A stretch of 64,000 nucleotides of DNA from Streptomyces nigra (GCF_003074055.1 NZ_CP029043.1:2720501-2784500); one strand, 5' to 3'. Positions 33,688-42,540 are shown, counted from the first letter of the stretch. Program-made: numbers and translations. Notes: generated by a model from the sequence alone, not told the origin.

Positions 33688-35546
33688 CCCCGCCCCCCGC
33701 ACGCCGTCGCCGTTCCGCCGCCGGTGGCACGGCACCCGCCCACAACCTGCCGCGCCGGGGTGCCGTCCGGCGGGCCCAGGCGATCACCACGTACGGCGTC
33801 GGTTCGTTGATCGCCGTCGACCACGAGTCCTTCGTGGTCTCGGGTCTGGACGGTGCCGACGAGCACTGGAGCTCGGACGAGTCGCCGAAGATCCATGAAC
33901 GCCGACTCGCCCGGATCCTCGGCGTCCAGCACTTCCGGCTGCCGCCCGCCTCCGACGAGCACAGCAAGGACGGACTGCGCGTCCGGCGCTTCCCGTTGAT
34001 GCACTCGTGTCCCGAGTGCGACGAGTTGCGTCGCCATCGGGACTTCAACCCTCCGCCCGGCCGGAGCGTCTGCGGCACCTGCGAGGCGGACCTGATCCCC
34101 TCGCGCTTCGTCATCGCCTGCGAGGCGGGCCACCTCGACGAGTTCCCGTACTGGCACTGGGTCCACCGCGCGGCGGGGCGCGGCGCCGGCACCGCGGGGC
34201 AGTGCGGAGGCACGCTGCGCCTGCGCACGTCCGGCCGCAGCTCCTCGCTGCGTTCCATCCTGGTGTCCTGCAGCTGTGGAGTGCCCGAGGTGTCGATGGA
34301 GGGCTCCTTCCGCAGGAACGCGCTGAAGGATCTGGGTCTGCGGTGTCGCGGCACCCGACCGTGGCTGGCCGGCTCCGTCCCGGCGGAGCACTGCGACCAG
34401 ACCCCGCGCACCCTCCAGCGCGGTTCCTCGGCCGTCTGGCAGCCCGTGCTCCGGTCCGCGCTGTCCATCCCTCCGTGGAGCGACGGTCGGGCGGACCCCC
34501 TGGCCCCCTACTGGGGACGCCTGCGCGAGCTGGACTCCCGGGCCGATGCCGAGATGTGCCTCAAGGTCCTCTTCGGGGACGAGTGCCCCGTCTCCGTCGA
34601 CGAGGTCATGGAACTCCTGGCCGCGGAGCAGGAGGAGGACGCCACCGGAGACGAGGAGCCCACCTTCGACCATCACTACCGGGCGCTGCGCAACAAGGAG
34701 TACGAGCGCCTGCGCTCCGGCAACGACGAACGGGAGCGCTCGCGGGAGGAACAGTTCATCTGTGAGAGCCCGCTCGGTGACCCGACCGCCCTGGATGGCA
34801 CAGGAGTGACCGGCCCCATGTTGGTCAAGAAGCTCCGCGAGGTCCGTGCGCTCAAGGCGTTCACCCGGCTCGCCGAGCCCGACTCGGCCACGGAGGCCGC
34901 CGAGGCCGCTCTCTCGGCATCGCCCCTGAACTGGCTCCCCGCCATGGAGGTCCGCGGAGAGGGAGTCTTCCTGCGGCTGGCCGAGGACCGGCTCCACGCC
35001 TGGGAGAGCATCCCCGCCGTGGCACAGCGCGCGGCACGCCTCCGCACCGCCCACCGCCGGCTGTTGGAGCGAAGGGCGTCGGACCCGACCCAGGTCCGCC
35101 CCTCGCCCGCCAGTCCCCGGATGGTGCTGCTCCACACCCTGGCCCATGTGCTGATCAACGAGTGGAGCCTGGACGCCGGTTACCCGGCGGCCGCGCTGCG
35201 CGAACGCCTCTACGCCGACGAGGACATGATGGGCCTGCTGGTCTACACGGCCACCAGCGACTCGGCGGGCAGTCTCGGCGGGCTGGTCGCCCAGGGAGAG
35301 CCCGAGCGGCTGGCGGACACGCTGCGATCCGCCGTCCGCCGCGCCTCCTGGTGCTCGGCGGACCCGCTGTGCGTCGAGACCGAGGCCTCCGGCACCGGAG
35401 GGACGAACCTCGCCGCCTGCCACGCCTGCGTGATGCTCCCGGAGACCAGCTGCGAGCACAACAACATCCTGTTGGACCGCGCGCTGCTCGTCGGCACACC
35501 GGAGGACCCGGAGGTGGGCTACTTCTCGGCCCTGCTGCCGCACTGA
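33684..35546 (+). CDS. drmB: DrmB-like DUF1998 protein (DISARM-related)
   Basis: A protein of 620 residues, ATG overlapping the drmA-like stop. The N-terminal part carries zinc-finger pairs (HSCPECDEL, SVCGTCEADL) followed by FVIACEAGHLDEFPYWHW, a hallmark stretch of DrmB. The DUF1998 C-terminal domain has HTLAHVLINEWSLDAGYP and a late Cys cluster (WCSADPLC, ACHACVMLPETSCEHNN; ~555-595). DrmB works as a partner of the DrmA helicase. It is the last gene of the rightward operon and the right edge of the island. The following 180 bp hold no obvious terminator, and ordinary small secreted or metabolic genes resume. Confidence 0.85.
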   Translation: MTPPPARRRRSAAGGTAPAHNLPRRGAVRRAQAITTYGVGSLIAVDHESFVVSGLDGADEHWSSDESPKIHERRLARILGVQHFRLPPASDEHSKDGLRVRRFPLMHSCPECDELRRHRDFNPPPGRSVCGTCEADLIPSRFVIACEAGHLDEFPYWHWVHRAAGRGAGTAGQCGGTLRLRTSGRSSSLRSILVSCSCGVPEVSMEGSFRRNALKDLGLRCRGTRPWLAGSVPAEHCDQTPRTLQRGSSAVWQPVLRSALSIPPWSDGRADPLAPYWGRLRELDSRADAEMCLKVLFGDECPVSVDEVMELLAAEQEEDATGDEEPTFDHHYRALRNKEYERLRSGNDERERSREEQFICESPLGDPTALDGTGVTGPMLVKKLREVRALKAFTRLAEPDSATEAAEAALSASPLNWLPAMEVRGEGVFLRLAEDRLHAWESIPAVAQRAARLRTAHRRLLERRASDPTQVRPSPASPRMVLLHTLAHVLINEWSLDAGYPAAALRERLYADEDMMGLLVYTATSDSAGSLGGLVAQGEPERLADTLRSAVRRASWCSADPLCVETEASGTGGTNLAACHACVMLPETSCEHNNILLDRALLVGTPEDPEVGYFSALLPH

Positions 35547-35728
35547 CGCCGAGTCGGCTGATGCCCGGTCAGCCCCTCATCAGCCCGCTGCTTCTGATGC
35601 CCCCTCACCCCCATGCCCCGTTCGGCAGTCCTCGAGCGGCAGGGGGCGGGATATCGGATTAGCCTCCGAGATGAGCGCAAAGCGGATCTTTGGTGTGCGC
35701 TCGGACGAAACCACCCGTAGGAGGAGAA

Positions 35729-35974
35729 ATGCGCAAGCTTCAGAGGGCCGCGCTCGCGGCCGCGGTGATCGGTAGCCTCACCTGCATAGCCACCGGCACG
35801 GCCAGCGCGCAGCCCGCCTACGGTGGCGACGGTTGCCACTCGCACGACTTCAACCTCGACATCCTCGGTGAGGTCGGGCTTTTGAACGGGCTGGGGGGCA
35901 ATCTCATCAACGGTGAGGGAAGCCCCGGCGCGCAACACACTCACCTGGGTTCCAGCTGCGGTGGCGGCCACTGA
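35729..35974 (+). CDS. Small secreted Cys/His/Gly-containing protein
   Basis: A protein of 81 residues with an excellent RBS (AGGAGGAG, 5 nt before the ATG). Signal peptide residues 1-27 cleave after ASA. The mature ~54 residues contain two Cys (36 and 77), suited to one disulphide, and His residues in CHSHD, QHTHL and the C-terminal GGGH. The central NLDILGEVGLLNGLGGNLI is amphipathic and slightly chaplin-like, but the chaplin pattern is not met. Possibly a surface-active or metal-binding small secreted protein. A strong terminator follows. Confidence 0.75.
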   Translation: MRKLQRAALAAAVIGSLTCIATGTASAQPAYGGDGCHSHDFNLDILGEVGLLNGLGGNLINGEGSPGAQHTHLGSSCGGGH

Positions 35975-36004
35975 GCGGCACGTTCGCAGCAGGCGACTCA
36001 CCCC

Positions 36005-36053
36005 GACGAGGGCCCCGTGCCTGGGCGCAAGCCCGGTGCCCGGGGCCCTCGTC
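36005..36053 (+). terminator. Strong hairpin after the small secreted protein gene
   Basis: Perfect 13-bp arms gacgagggccccg (36005-36017) and cggggccctcgtc (36041-36053), with further inner pairing. Confidence 0.85.
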
Positions 36054-36170
36054 CGCGCCCGGTGTTCCGGCGGCGGACCCGGGCGGGTGGTGCCCGGGGC
36101 CGCTGAGGGAGGATGGCGGACCGTACCGAGTCCCCGGGGTGACCGTCCGGGGCGCACGAGGGGAGGGCGC

Positions 36171-36380
36171 ATGGGTGTGCTCGTACTGGCCGGGATTCTG
36201 CTGCTCGTCGTCGTGGGCTGCGTCTGCGTCGTGTGGGCGTCGCGGGGTGGGCCGCGGTGGGTCCGGGTGGTGTCCGCCGTGACGCTGGGGGTGGCCGACG
36301 TCGTCAAGACGCTCGTCCGGGGCATGGGGTCTTCCAAGTCCGGGTCCGGGTCGAGTTCCAGTTCCGATTCGGGTGACTGA
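36171..36380 (+). CDS. Small single-helix membrane protein
   Basis: A protein of 69 residues. The N-terminal membrane segment (residues 2-24, MGVLVLAGILLLVVVGCVCVV) precedes a short amphipathic part and a Ser/Gly/Asp-rich tail. GGGGAGG lies 6 nt before the ATG. It is unrecognised and probably a minor membrane protein. Confidence 0.55.
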   Translation: MGVLVLAGILLLVVVGCVCVVWASRGGPRWVRVVSAVTLGVADVVKTLVRGMGSSKSGSGSSSSSDSGD

Positions 36381-36570
36381 GTTCCGTTCCGATGCGGGGG
36401 ATTGAGCCGCCGTAAATCGTTCGCGTGCGGATTCCGGGGCGGATACCGTGCGAGCACTTCGACGAGACGTTCCCCGGAGACACGCCGCAGCGTGGGAGCG
36501 TCCCACCTCGATGAGGTGCAGGAGGGGCGGCAGCCGACTTTGTCGACCCCTCGACTCGGAGGTCTCCCTC

Positions 36571-37437
36571 ATGAACACCGCGAACACCGCTCTCGACGTG
36601 GGCCTCGGCCTGCCCATCGGCGACCCCGCCGCTCTGCTCACCTGGGCCCGGCGTGCCGACGCCGGGCCCTTCAGCACGCTCGGTCTGCTCGACCGGCTCG
36701 TCCACGACAACCCCGAACCCCTGGTCGCCCTCTCCGTCCTCGCCGGTGCCACCTCCCGGGTCCGGGTGCAGACGGAGGTGCTGCTCGCCCCGTTGCGCGG
36801 CACGGCCCTGCTGGCCAAGCAGGCGGCCACCCTCGACCGGATGACCGGGGGACGGTTCGTCCTCGGGCTGGGGGTCGGCGGCCGGGAGGACGACCATCTC
36901 GTCGCCGGGACCGATCTGCGGAGCCGGGGGCGGCTCCTCGATGAGCAGATGGGTGTGATGCGGCGCCTGTGGGCCGGTGAGGCGTATGGGGAAGGGGCGG
37001 GTCCGGTCGGGCCCGCGCCCGCCCGTGCCGGGGGGCCGCAGGTGCTCTTCGGCGGCTTCCAGCCCGCCGCGCTCGAGCGCGTCGCGCGCTGGGGCGACGG
37101 TTTCCTCGCCGCCGCTCCGCCCTCCTGGGCGGGCGGTCTCTTCGACACCGTCCGCCGGTTCTGGGCGGCGTACGGCCGCGACGGCGAGCCCCGGCTGGTC
37201 GCGCAGGTCAATGTGGCCTTGGGGCCGGCGGACGTGGTCGAGGACGCCCGGTCGCGGCTGCTCGCCTACTACGCCTTCACCGGCATGGCCGACCGGATGG
37301 CCGAGGGGCTGCTCACCACCCCGGCCGCCATCCGCGCCGCGCTCTCCGCCTACGCGGGTCTGGGCGTACACGAGGTGATGCTCTACTGCTACGGCGTCGA
37401 CCCCGACCAGGTGGACCGGCTGGCCGACGTGCTCTGA
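36571..37437 (+). CDS. LLM-class (luciferase-like) F420- or flavin-dependent oxidoreductase
   Basis: A protein of 288 residues, ATG with GGAGG about 8 nt upstream. Luciferase-like fold motifs are seen: VRVQTEVLLAPLRGTALLAKQAATLDRMTGG-type strand/helix at ~65-95, RFVLGLGVGGREDDH, and GPQVLFGGFQPAALERVARWGDGFL. The protein is somewhat shorter than most LLM enzymes, lacking part of the middle insertion. Cofactor (F420H2 or FMNH2) and substrate cannot be decided. The upstream region has no divergent partner, so it is probably monocistronic. Confidence 0.85.
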   Translation: MNTANTALDVGLGLPIGDPAALLTWARRADAGPFSTLGLLDRLVHDNPEPLVALSVLAGATSRVRVQTEVLLAPLRGTALLAKQAATLDRMTGGRFVLGLGVGGREDDHLVAGTDLRSRGRLLDEQMGVMRRLWAGEAYGEGAGPVGPAPARAGGPQVLFGGFQPAALERVARWGDGFLAAAPPSWAGGLFDTVRRFWAAYGRDGEPRLVAQVNVALGPADVVEDARSRLLAYYAFTGMADRMAEGLLTTPAAIRAALSAYAGLGVHEVMLYCYGVDPDQVDRLADVL

Positions 37438-37553
37438 CGCCGGGGCGGAGGCGGAGGGCCTCGCCGGTGGAAGGCCGCGACGGACCGCCCGTTAGATTCA
37501 TGCTCTACAGCACGGCCGGCAGCAGCGGCCGGCGCAAGCGGTTGGAGGGACAC

Positions 37554-37856
37554 ATGGCGAGGATCCCCAGCGCGGTGGTCGCCGCGAGCGGGCTCGTCGG
37601 CGGGTACGGCGTGGCCCGCTGGACCAGGAAGCGGCAGCTGGGCGGGGCCGTACTGGCCGTCGCGGGGGCCACGGCCGCGCAGCAGTGGCGGCGGCAGGCC
37701 GGTGACCGGGCCGCGGTGGCCCTGACCGTCGGCTACGCCGCCGCCTTCGCCGGGTCGCATCCGCTGGCCAGGAAGGTCGGCGCCTGGCCGGCCGTCTTCG
37801 GGGTCGCGGGCGCCGTCGCCCTCGCGTCCTGGGCGGTCGCCGACCGCAGGGGATGA
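37554..37856 (+). CDS. Small hydrophobic membrane protein
   Basis: A protein of 100 residues starting MARIPSAVV, with GGAGGG 6 nt upstream; the frame is open further back but without an RBS. Three or four short hydrophobic segments (VVAASGLVGGYGVA, GGAVLAVAGATAA, AALTVGYAAAFAG, FGVAGAVALASWAV). Function unknown; a common streptomycete layout. Confidence 0.7.
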   Translation: MARIPSAVVAASGLVGGYGVARWTRKRQLGGAVLAVAGATAAQQWRRQAGDRAAVALTVGYAAAFAGSHPLARKVGAWPAVFGVAGAVALASWAVADRRG

Positions 37857-37920
37857 CGCGCACACGAGGCTCCGCGACCTCACCTCCCCAGCAGTCCGAC
37901 CGCCGGGGATGACTCATGCG

Positions 37921-37954
37921 CGAGGCGCCGGGCCCGGACGGGCTCGGCGCCTCG
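37921..37954. terminator. Bidirectional terminator between convergent genes
   Basis: 10-bp arms cgaggcgccg (37921-37930) and cggcgcctcg (37945-37954). Confidence 0.8.
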
Positions 37955-37985
37955 CTCACGTCCGGTGTGTCGAGGACAGACGCCG

Positions 37986-39494
37986 CTACGACCCCGTAGT
38001 CCCCGGCGCCGCCGCCGGACGTGCCCCCTCCGTCGCCGACTTCGTGACCGCCGACAGCGGGCGGGCGATGTCCTCCAGGGACCGGCGTTCGGCCTTCACG
38101 GCGAGGAACGCCGCGACCAGGCCGGCCGCACACATCAGCCCGGCGCCGATCTGGAACGCGAGGACCGTGTCGCCGACCACGCCGGTCTCCGTGAGCTTGG
38201 CGAACAGCAGCGGGCCGCTGATGCCGCCCGCCGCGGTGCCCAGGGCGTAGAAGAAGGCGATGGACATGGCCCTGGTCTCCATCGGGAAGACCTCGGACAC
38301 CGTCAGATAGGCGCTGGACGCGCCGGCCGAGGCGAAGAACAGCACCGCGCACCAGCACGCCGTCATCGTGGTCGCGCTGAGCGAGCCCTGGTCGAAGAGC
38401 CAGGCCGTGCCGAACAGCAGGATCCCGGACAGCAGGTACGTCGACGAGATCATCACGCGCCGGCCCACCGTGTCGAACAGCCGGCCGAGCAGCAGCGGGC
38501 CGAGGAAGTTGCCGACCGCGATCACCGCGAAGTAGTAGCCGGTGTTGCCGCTCGGCACGTCGAAGAACTGGGTGAGGATCGCGCCGAAGCCGAAGGTGAT
38601 GGCGTTGTACAGGAACGCCTGGCCGATGAAGAGGGCAAAGCCGAGGGTGGCGCGCCGGCGGTACTTGGCGAAGACGGTGCGGCCGATCTCCATGAACGTC
38701 ACGCTGCGGCGCTGCTTGATGGTGATCTCGCCCTCGGCGGGCGGCAGCGGCTCCTCGCGGCCCTCCTCGACCTTCCGTTCGATGGAGGACACGATCCGTT
38801 CCGCCTCGTCGTCGCGGCCGTGGATCAGCAGCCACCGTGGACTCTCCGGGACATGCCGTCGTACGAGGAGGATCACCAGGGCGAGGACGGCGCCGAGCGC
38901 GAAGGTGAGCCGCCAGCCGACGTCCGCGGCGAAGATCGCGGTGTCCAGGGCGACGATCGACAGCAGGGCGCCGCCGACGGCACCCAGCCAGAAGCTGCCG
39001 TTGATCATCAGGTCGACACGGCCGCGGAACTTCGCCGGGATCAGCTCGTCGATCGCGGAGTTGATCGCCGCGTACTCACCGCCGATGCCGAAGCCGGTCA
39101 GGAAGCGGAACAGGAAGAACCACCAGGTGTGAAAGCTGAACGCGGTCAGCGCGGTCGCCGCGAGATACACGGCGAGCGTGATCATGAAGAGCTTCTTCCG
39201 GCCCCAGCGGTCGGTCAGCCGCCCCCAGAACAGGGCGCCGAGGCAGGCTCCGGCTACATAGAGCGCGGCGGCCAGGCCGGTGACCTGGCCCGAGGTGATC
39301 GGTAGTCCGCTGCCCGGTTCGGACAGCCGGGGCGCGATGTTTCCGACGACCGTGACCTCGAGGCCGTCGAGGATCCAGACGGTGCCGAGACCGATGACGA
39401 TGGTCCAGTGCCAGCGGGACCACGGCAGCCGGTCGAGTCTGGCCGGGATGTCCGTGGTGATCGTGCGGCCGATCTCGGCCTGTGCCGTGCTCAT
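37986..39494 (-). CDS. MFS transporter of the sugar porter type
   Basis: A protein of 502 residues with 12 predicted membrane helices. Sugar-porter-like signatures are WGRLTDRWGRKKLFMITL after TM2, RFLTGFGIGGEYAAINS in TM4, VPESPRWLLIHGRDDEAERI in the central loop and LFDTVGRRVMI after TM8. The central cytoplasmic loop is long and charged. It could import a sugar, inositol or an aromatic acid; the substrate is not evident, and no catabolic genes lie beside it. The start at 39494 has a clear N-terminal cytoplasmic tail before TM1. Confidence 0.9.
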   Translation of the reverse strand: MSTAQAEIGRTITTDIPARLDRLPWSRWHWTIVIGLGTVWILDGLEVTVVGNIAPRLSEPGSGLPITSGQVTGLAAALYVAGACLGALFWGRLTDRWGRKKLFMITLAVYLAATALTAFSFHTWWFFLFRFLTGFGIGGEYAAINSAIDELIPAKFRGRVDLMINGSFWLGAVGGALLSIVALDTAIFAADVGWRLTFALGAVLALVILLVRRHVPESPRWLLIHGRDDEAERIVSSIERKVEEGREEPLPPAEGEITIKQRRSVTFMEIGRTVFAKYRRRATLGFALFIGQAFLYNAITFGFGAILTQFFDVPSGNTGYYFAVIAVGNFLGPLLLGRLFDTVGRRVMISSTYLLSGILLFGTAWLFDQGSLSATTMTACWCAVLFFASAGASSAYLTVSEVFPMETRAMSIAFFYALGTAAGGISGPLLFAKLTETGVVGDTVLAFQIGAGLMCAAGLVAAFLAVKAERRSLEDIARPLSAVTKSATEGARPAAAPGTTGS

Positions 39495-39548
39495 GGGCTC
39501 CTCCCTCGGCGAGTGGAAGGCTCGTCGAGTGCCCGCGAAACGGCAGGT

Positions 39549-39590
39549 CTACGCCCCCGGCCCGGGCGGCTGCGCGCCCGGCCCCGGCGG
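39549..39590. repeat. Two exact-length 21-bp tandem copies of the DUF445 gene's stop region
   Basis: Units at 39549-39569 and 39570-39590, and the gene's own last 21 bases at 39591-39611 (stop plus six codons), align without gaps with a few substitutions. This is a third clear case of 3'-end duplication in the window. Confidence 0.75.
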
Positions 39591-40958
39591 TTACGCCCCC
39601 AGCCCGCGCGCCACCGTGTAGATCACCAGTCCGGCCAGCGAGCCGACCACGGTGCCGTTGATCCGGATGAACTGCAGATCACGGCCGATGTGCGCCTCGA
39701 TCTTGCGGGTGGTGTGCTCGGCGTCCCAGCCCGCCACGGTGTCCGTGATCAGGGAGGTGATCTCCGCCCGGTACGTCGTCACGACGTGCACGGCGGCGTC
39801 CTCCACCCAGCGGTCCACCTTGTTCTGCATGGACGGCTCGGCGGCCATCCGGGCGCCCAGGGACAGCAGGGAGGACCGCACGCGCAGCCGCAGCTCGCTG
39901 CGCTCGTCCTCGGCGGCGGACACGATCATGGCGCGTACGGCCGTCCAGGCGGAGGCGATCAGGTCCTGCACCTCGCCGCGGGCCAGCACCTCGCCCTTGA
40001 GCCGTTCGACCCGGGCCCGGGTCTCGGTGTCGGACTGCAGGTCGGAGGCGAAGTCGATGAGGAACCGGTCGAGGGCTCCGCGCGCAGGGTGGGACGGCAT
40101 GTCCCGCATCTCGACGCAGAAGCGGACCAGTTCCTTGTAGACGCGCTCGCCGACCTTGCGGTCGACGAACCTCGGCGTCCAGCCGGGCGCGCCGCCCTGC
40201 ACGGCCCCCATGACGTCGTCGCCGTGCAGCACGAGCCAGTCGTGGGCCTTGGCCACGATCAGGTCGACGGCCCGCCGGTGCCCGCCCTCGGCGACGATGC
40301 CCTCCAGCATCTTGCCGACGCCGGGCGCGATCTCACGGGCGTCGGCGCGGCGCGTGATGGCCTCGCCGACGACGGCCTGCACGTCGGAGTCCCGCATGAC
40401 CGTCAGGGCGCCGCGCAGCGCGGTCGCCAGCTCGGCGGTGACCCGGTCGGCGTGGTCCGGTTCGGCGAGCCAGGCGCCGAGCCTGCTGCCGATGCCGACG
40501 GCGCGCAGCCGCTGCCGTACGACGTCCTCGGAGAGGAAGTTCTCCCCGACGAACTCGCCCAGGGAGACGCCGAGCTGGTCCTTCTTGTTCGGGATGATCG
40601 CGGTGTGCGGGATGGGCAGGCCCAGCGGATGCCGGAAGAGGGCGGTGACGGCGAACCAGTCCGCGAGCGCGCCGACCATGCCGGCCTCCGCGGCCGCGGC
40701 GAGGTAGTCGGCCCAGGGGCCGGCGCCGTGGTGGGAGGCGACCTCGGCGAGGACGTACACCAGCGCCACGAACAGCAGCAGGCCGGTCGCGGTGAGCTTC
40801 ATCCGCCGTACGCCGCGCCGCTTCTCCTCGTCGGCGGCGGTGAACGTGGTCATGGCGCGGACGGCCGCCGCGGGCACGTCCCGGTTACCGGGCGGCTGCG
40901 GCCGGGCATGCTCCCCTACGCCACGCGTCGCCGATTCCTCCGGATTCGTACGTTCCAT
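39591..40958 (-). CDS. DUF445 family membrane-associated protein
   Basis: A protein of 455 residues from the ATG at 40958 (GGAG 5 nt upstream); an alternative start at 40853 (MTTFTAADEEKRRG) is possible. An N-terminal membrane helix (LTATGLLLFVALVYVLAEVA) is followed by the DUF445 hallmark GALADWFAVTALFRHPLGLPIPHTAIIPNKK. A long helical domain comes next, and a C-terminal membrane helix with FIRINGTVVGSLAGLVIYTV. The family is widespread and uncharacterised; related YheB-type proteins are membrane-linked. It is oriented away from the SGNH hydrolase gene. Confidence 0.87.
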   Translation of the reverse strand: MERTNPEESATRGVGEHARPQPPGNRDVPAAAVRAMTTFTAADEEKRRGVRRMKLTATGLLLFVALVYVLAEVASHHGAGPWADYLAAAAEAGMVGALADWFAVTALFRHPLGLPIPHTAIIPNKKDQLGVSLGEFVGENFLSEDVVRQRLRAVGIGSRLGAWLAEPDHADRVTAELATALRGALTVMRDSDVQAVVGEAITRRADAREIAPGVGKMLEGIVAEGGHRRAVDLIVAKAHDWLVLHGDDVMGAVQGGAPGWTPRFVDRKVGERVYKELVRFCVEMRDMPSHPARGALDRFLIDFASDLQSDTETRARVERLKGEVLARGEVQDLIASAWTAVRAMIVSAAEDERSELRLRVRSSLLSLGARMAAEPSMQNKVDRWVEDAAVHVVTTYRAEITSLITDTVAGWDAEHTTRKIEAHIGRDLQFIRINGTVVGSLAGLVIYTVARGLGA

Positions 40959-41188
40959 TCCGCTCCGTCCGTCCGTGATCCCCCGCACACATTGTCCCTT
41001 CCCGACCTACTCCTGGAACGAATCAGGAGTTCCCGGCGTCTGTGCCTTGGGGGGAGAGCGATGACGACTCCGGAGGACTCCGGGCGGCCCAATGGGGGGT
41101 CTGTGCAACTCCCTTCCGCCTTATGACGCATCATGAGGTGATCACATCGGAGCCTCGGGCTCCCATCCGTCCGAGGAGAACGCACCGC

Positions 41189-42526
41189 ATGACCAGGCGT
41201 AACGGTTATGCCTTGCTCGCCGCGATCGTCGCACTGATCGTCACCCTGTCCGTCGCCCTGTACGTCGGCGTCGCCGCCGACCAGGGCGGCACCACCGGCA
41301 AGACCGCCCCGGCACAGCGCGGCGCCGGGCGTGGCCCCGCCGCCCCCGCCTCCACCGGCCTGTGGGTGGGCGCCTGGTCGGCGTCCCCGGTCGGCGCCGA
41401 GCCGGGCACCGAGGTCGAGGGCCTGGTGGGCCGTTCCCTGCGCAACGTCGTGCACGTCGACGTCGGAGGTACGAGTGCCCGGATCACGCTGTCCAATCTC
41501 TACGGCCAGTCCGCGCTGACGATCACGCACGCGTCGATGGCCGTCGCCGCCGGCACCGGCACCGCGGCCGCCGTCGCGGACACCATGCGCCGGCTGACCT
41601 TCGGCGGCAGCACCACCGTCGTCGTACCGCCCGGGCAGCAGGTGCTCAGCGACGCGGTGCGCATCGCGATCCCCGCCGACTCCGACGTGCTGGTGACCAC
41701 GTACTCGCCGACCCCGTCCGGCCCGGTGACCTGGCATCCGCACGCACGCCAGACCAGCTACGTCGCCGAGGGCGACCTCGCCGAGGACACCACCGGCGCC
41801 GCGTACACCGGCCAGGTCACCTCCTGGCGGTATCTGACCGCGCTGGACGTCCTCAGCAACGAGTCGGACGGCACCGTCGTCGTCTTCGGGGACTCCCTCA
41901 CCGACGGCATCACGTCCACGCTGAACGCCAACCGCCGCTGGACGGACGTCCTCGCCCGCCGGCTGCGCACCGCGATCGCGGCCGGCCAGGAGCTGCCCCG
42001 CTACAGCGTCGTCAACCAGGGCATCAGCGGCAACCAGGTCCTGGCCAGCGGCACCGGCCGCCCCGCCGACAACCAGGCCGGCCTCGGCCGCTACCACCGG
42101 GACGTGCTGTCCCGCACCGGCGTCAAGGTCGTCGTCATCGACCTCGGCGTCAACGACATCCTGCGCAACCCCGGCGTCGCCGACCCCGAGAGCATCCTCG
42201 ACGGGCTGCGCACCCTGGTCCGGCAGGGCCACGCCCGCGGACTGAAGGTCGTCGGCGCGACCCTGATGCCCTTCCAGGGGCACCGCGGCTACACGGACGC
42301 CCGCGAGCAGGTGCGGCAGCAGATCAACGCGCAGATCCGCGCGGGACGCGTCTTCGACGCGGTCGTCGACTTCGACGCGGCGGTGCGCGACCCGTACAAC
42401 CCGCGCCGGCTGCGCGCCGACTACGACTCGGGCGACCATCTGCACCCCAGCGACCGCGGCTACCAGCGGATGGCGGAGAGCTTCGACCTCGGCCTGCTGA
42501 AGGGCGCGGCCCCCGCCGAGCTCTAG
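41189..42526 (+). CDS. Secreted or membrane-anchored SGNH/GDSL hydrolase
   Basis: A protein of 445 residues. The ATG at 41189 has GAGGAG 10 nt upstream. A signal anchor (residues ~6-30) is followed by an Ala/Gly/Pro linker and an N-terminal beta-rich domain. The SGNH domain has block I VVVFGDSLTDG (Ser nucleophile), block II Gly in NQGISGNQVL, block III VIDLGVNDI (Asn) and block V DYDSGDHLHPSDRG (Asp/His). Such extracellular esterases deacylate lipids, acetylated sugars or glycans. The layout matches streptomycete GDSL lipases of ~440 residues. Confidence 0.9.
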   Translation: MTRRNGYALLAAIVALIVTLSVALYVGVAADQGGTTGKTAPAQRGAGRGPAAPASTGLWVGAWSASPVGAEPGTEVEGLVGRSLRNVVHVDVGGTSARITLSNLYGQSALTITHASMAVAAGTGTAAAVADTMRRLTFGGSTTVVVPPGQQVLSDAVRIAIPADSDVLVTTYSPTPSGPVTWHPHARQTSYVAEGDLAEDTTGAAYTGQVTSWRYLTALDVLSNESDGTVVVFGDSLTDGITSTLNANRRWTDVLARRLRTAIAAGQELPRYSVVNQGISGNQVLASGTGRPADNQAGLGRYHRDVLSRTGVKVVVIDLGVNDILRNPGVADPESILDGLRTLVRQGHARGLKVVGATLMPFQGHRGYTDAREQVRQQINAQIRAGRVFDAVVDFDAAVRDPYNPRRLRADYDSGDHLHPSDRGYQRMAESFDLGLLKGAAPAEL

Positions 42527-42540
42527 CCAAGGGCTGTCCC

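Noticed and set aside
39408..41126. 572-codon plus-strand frame opposite the DUF445 gene
   Set aside because: Antisense shadow; the minus-strand protein has clear family motifs.
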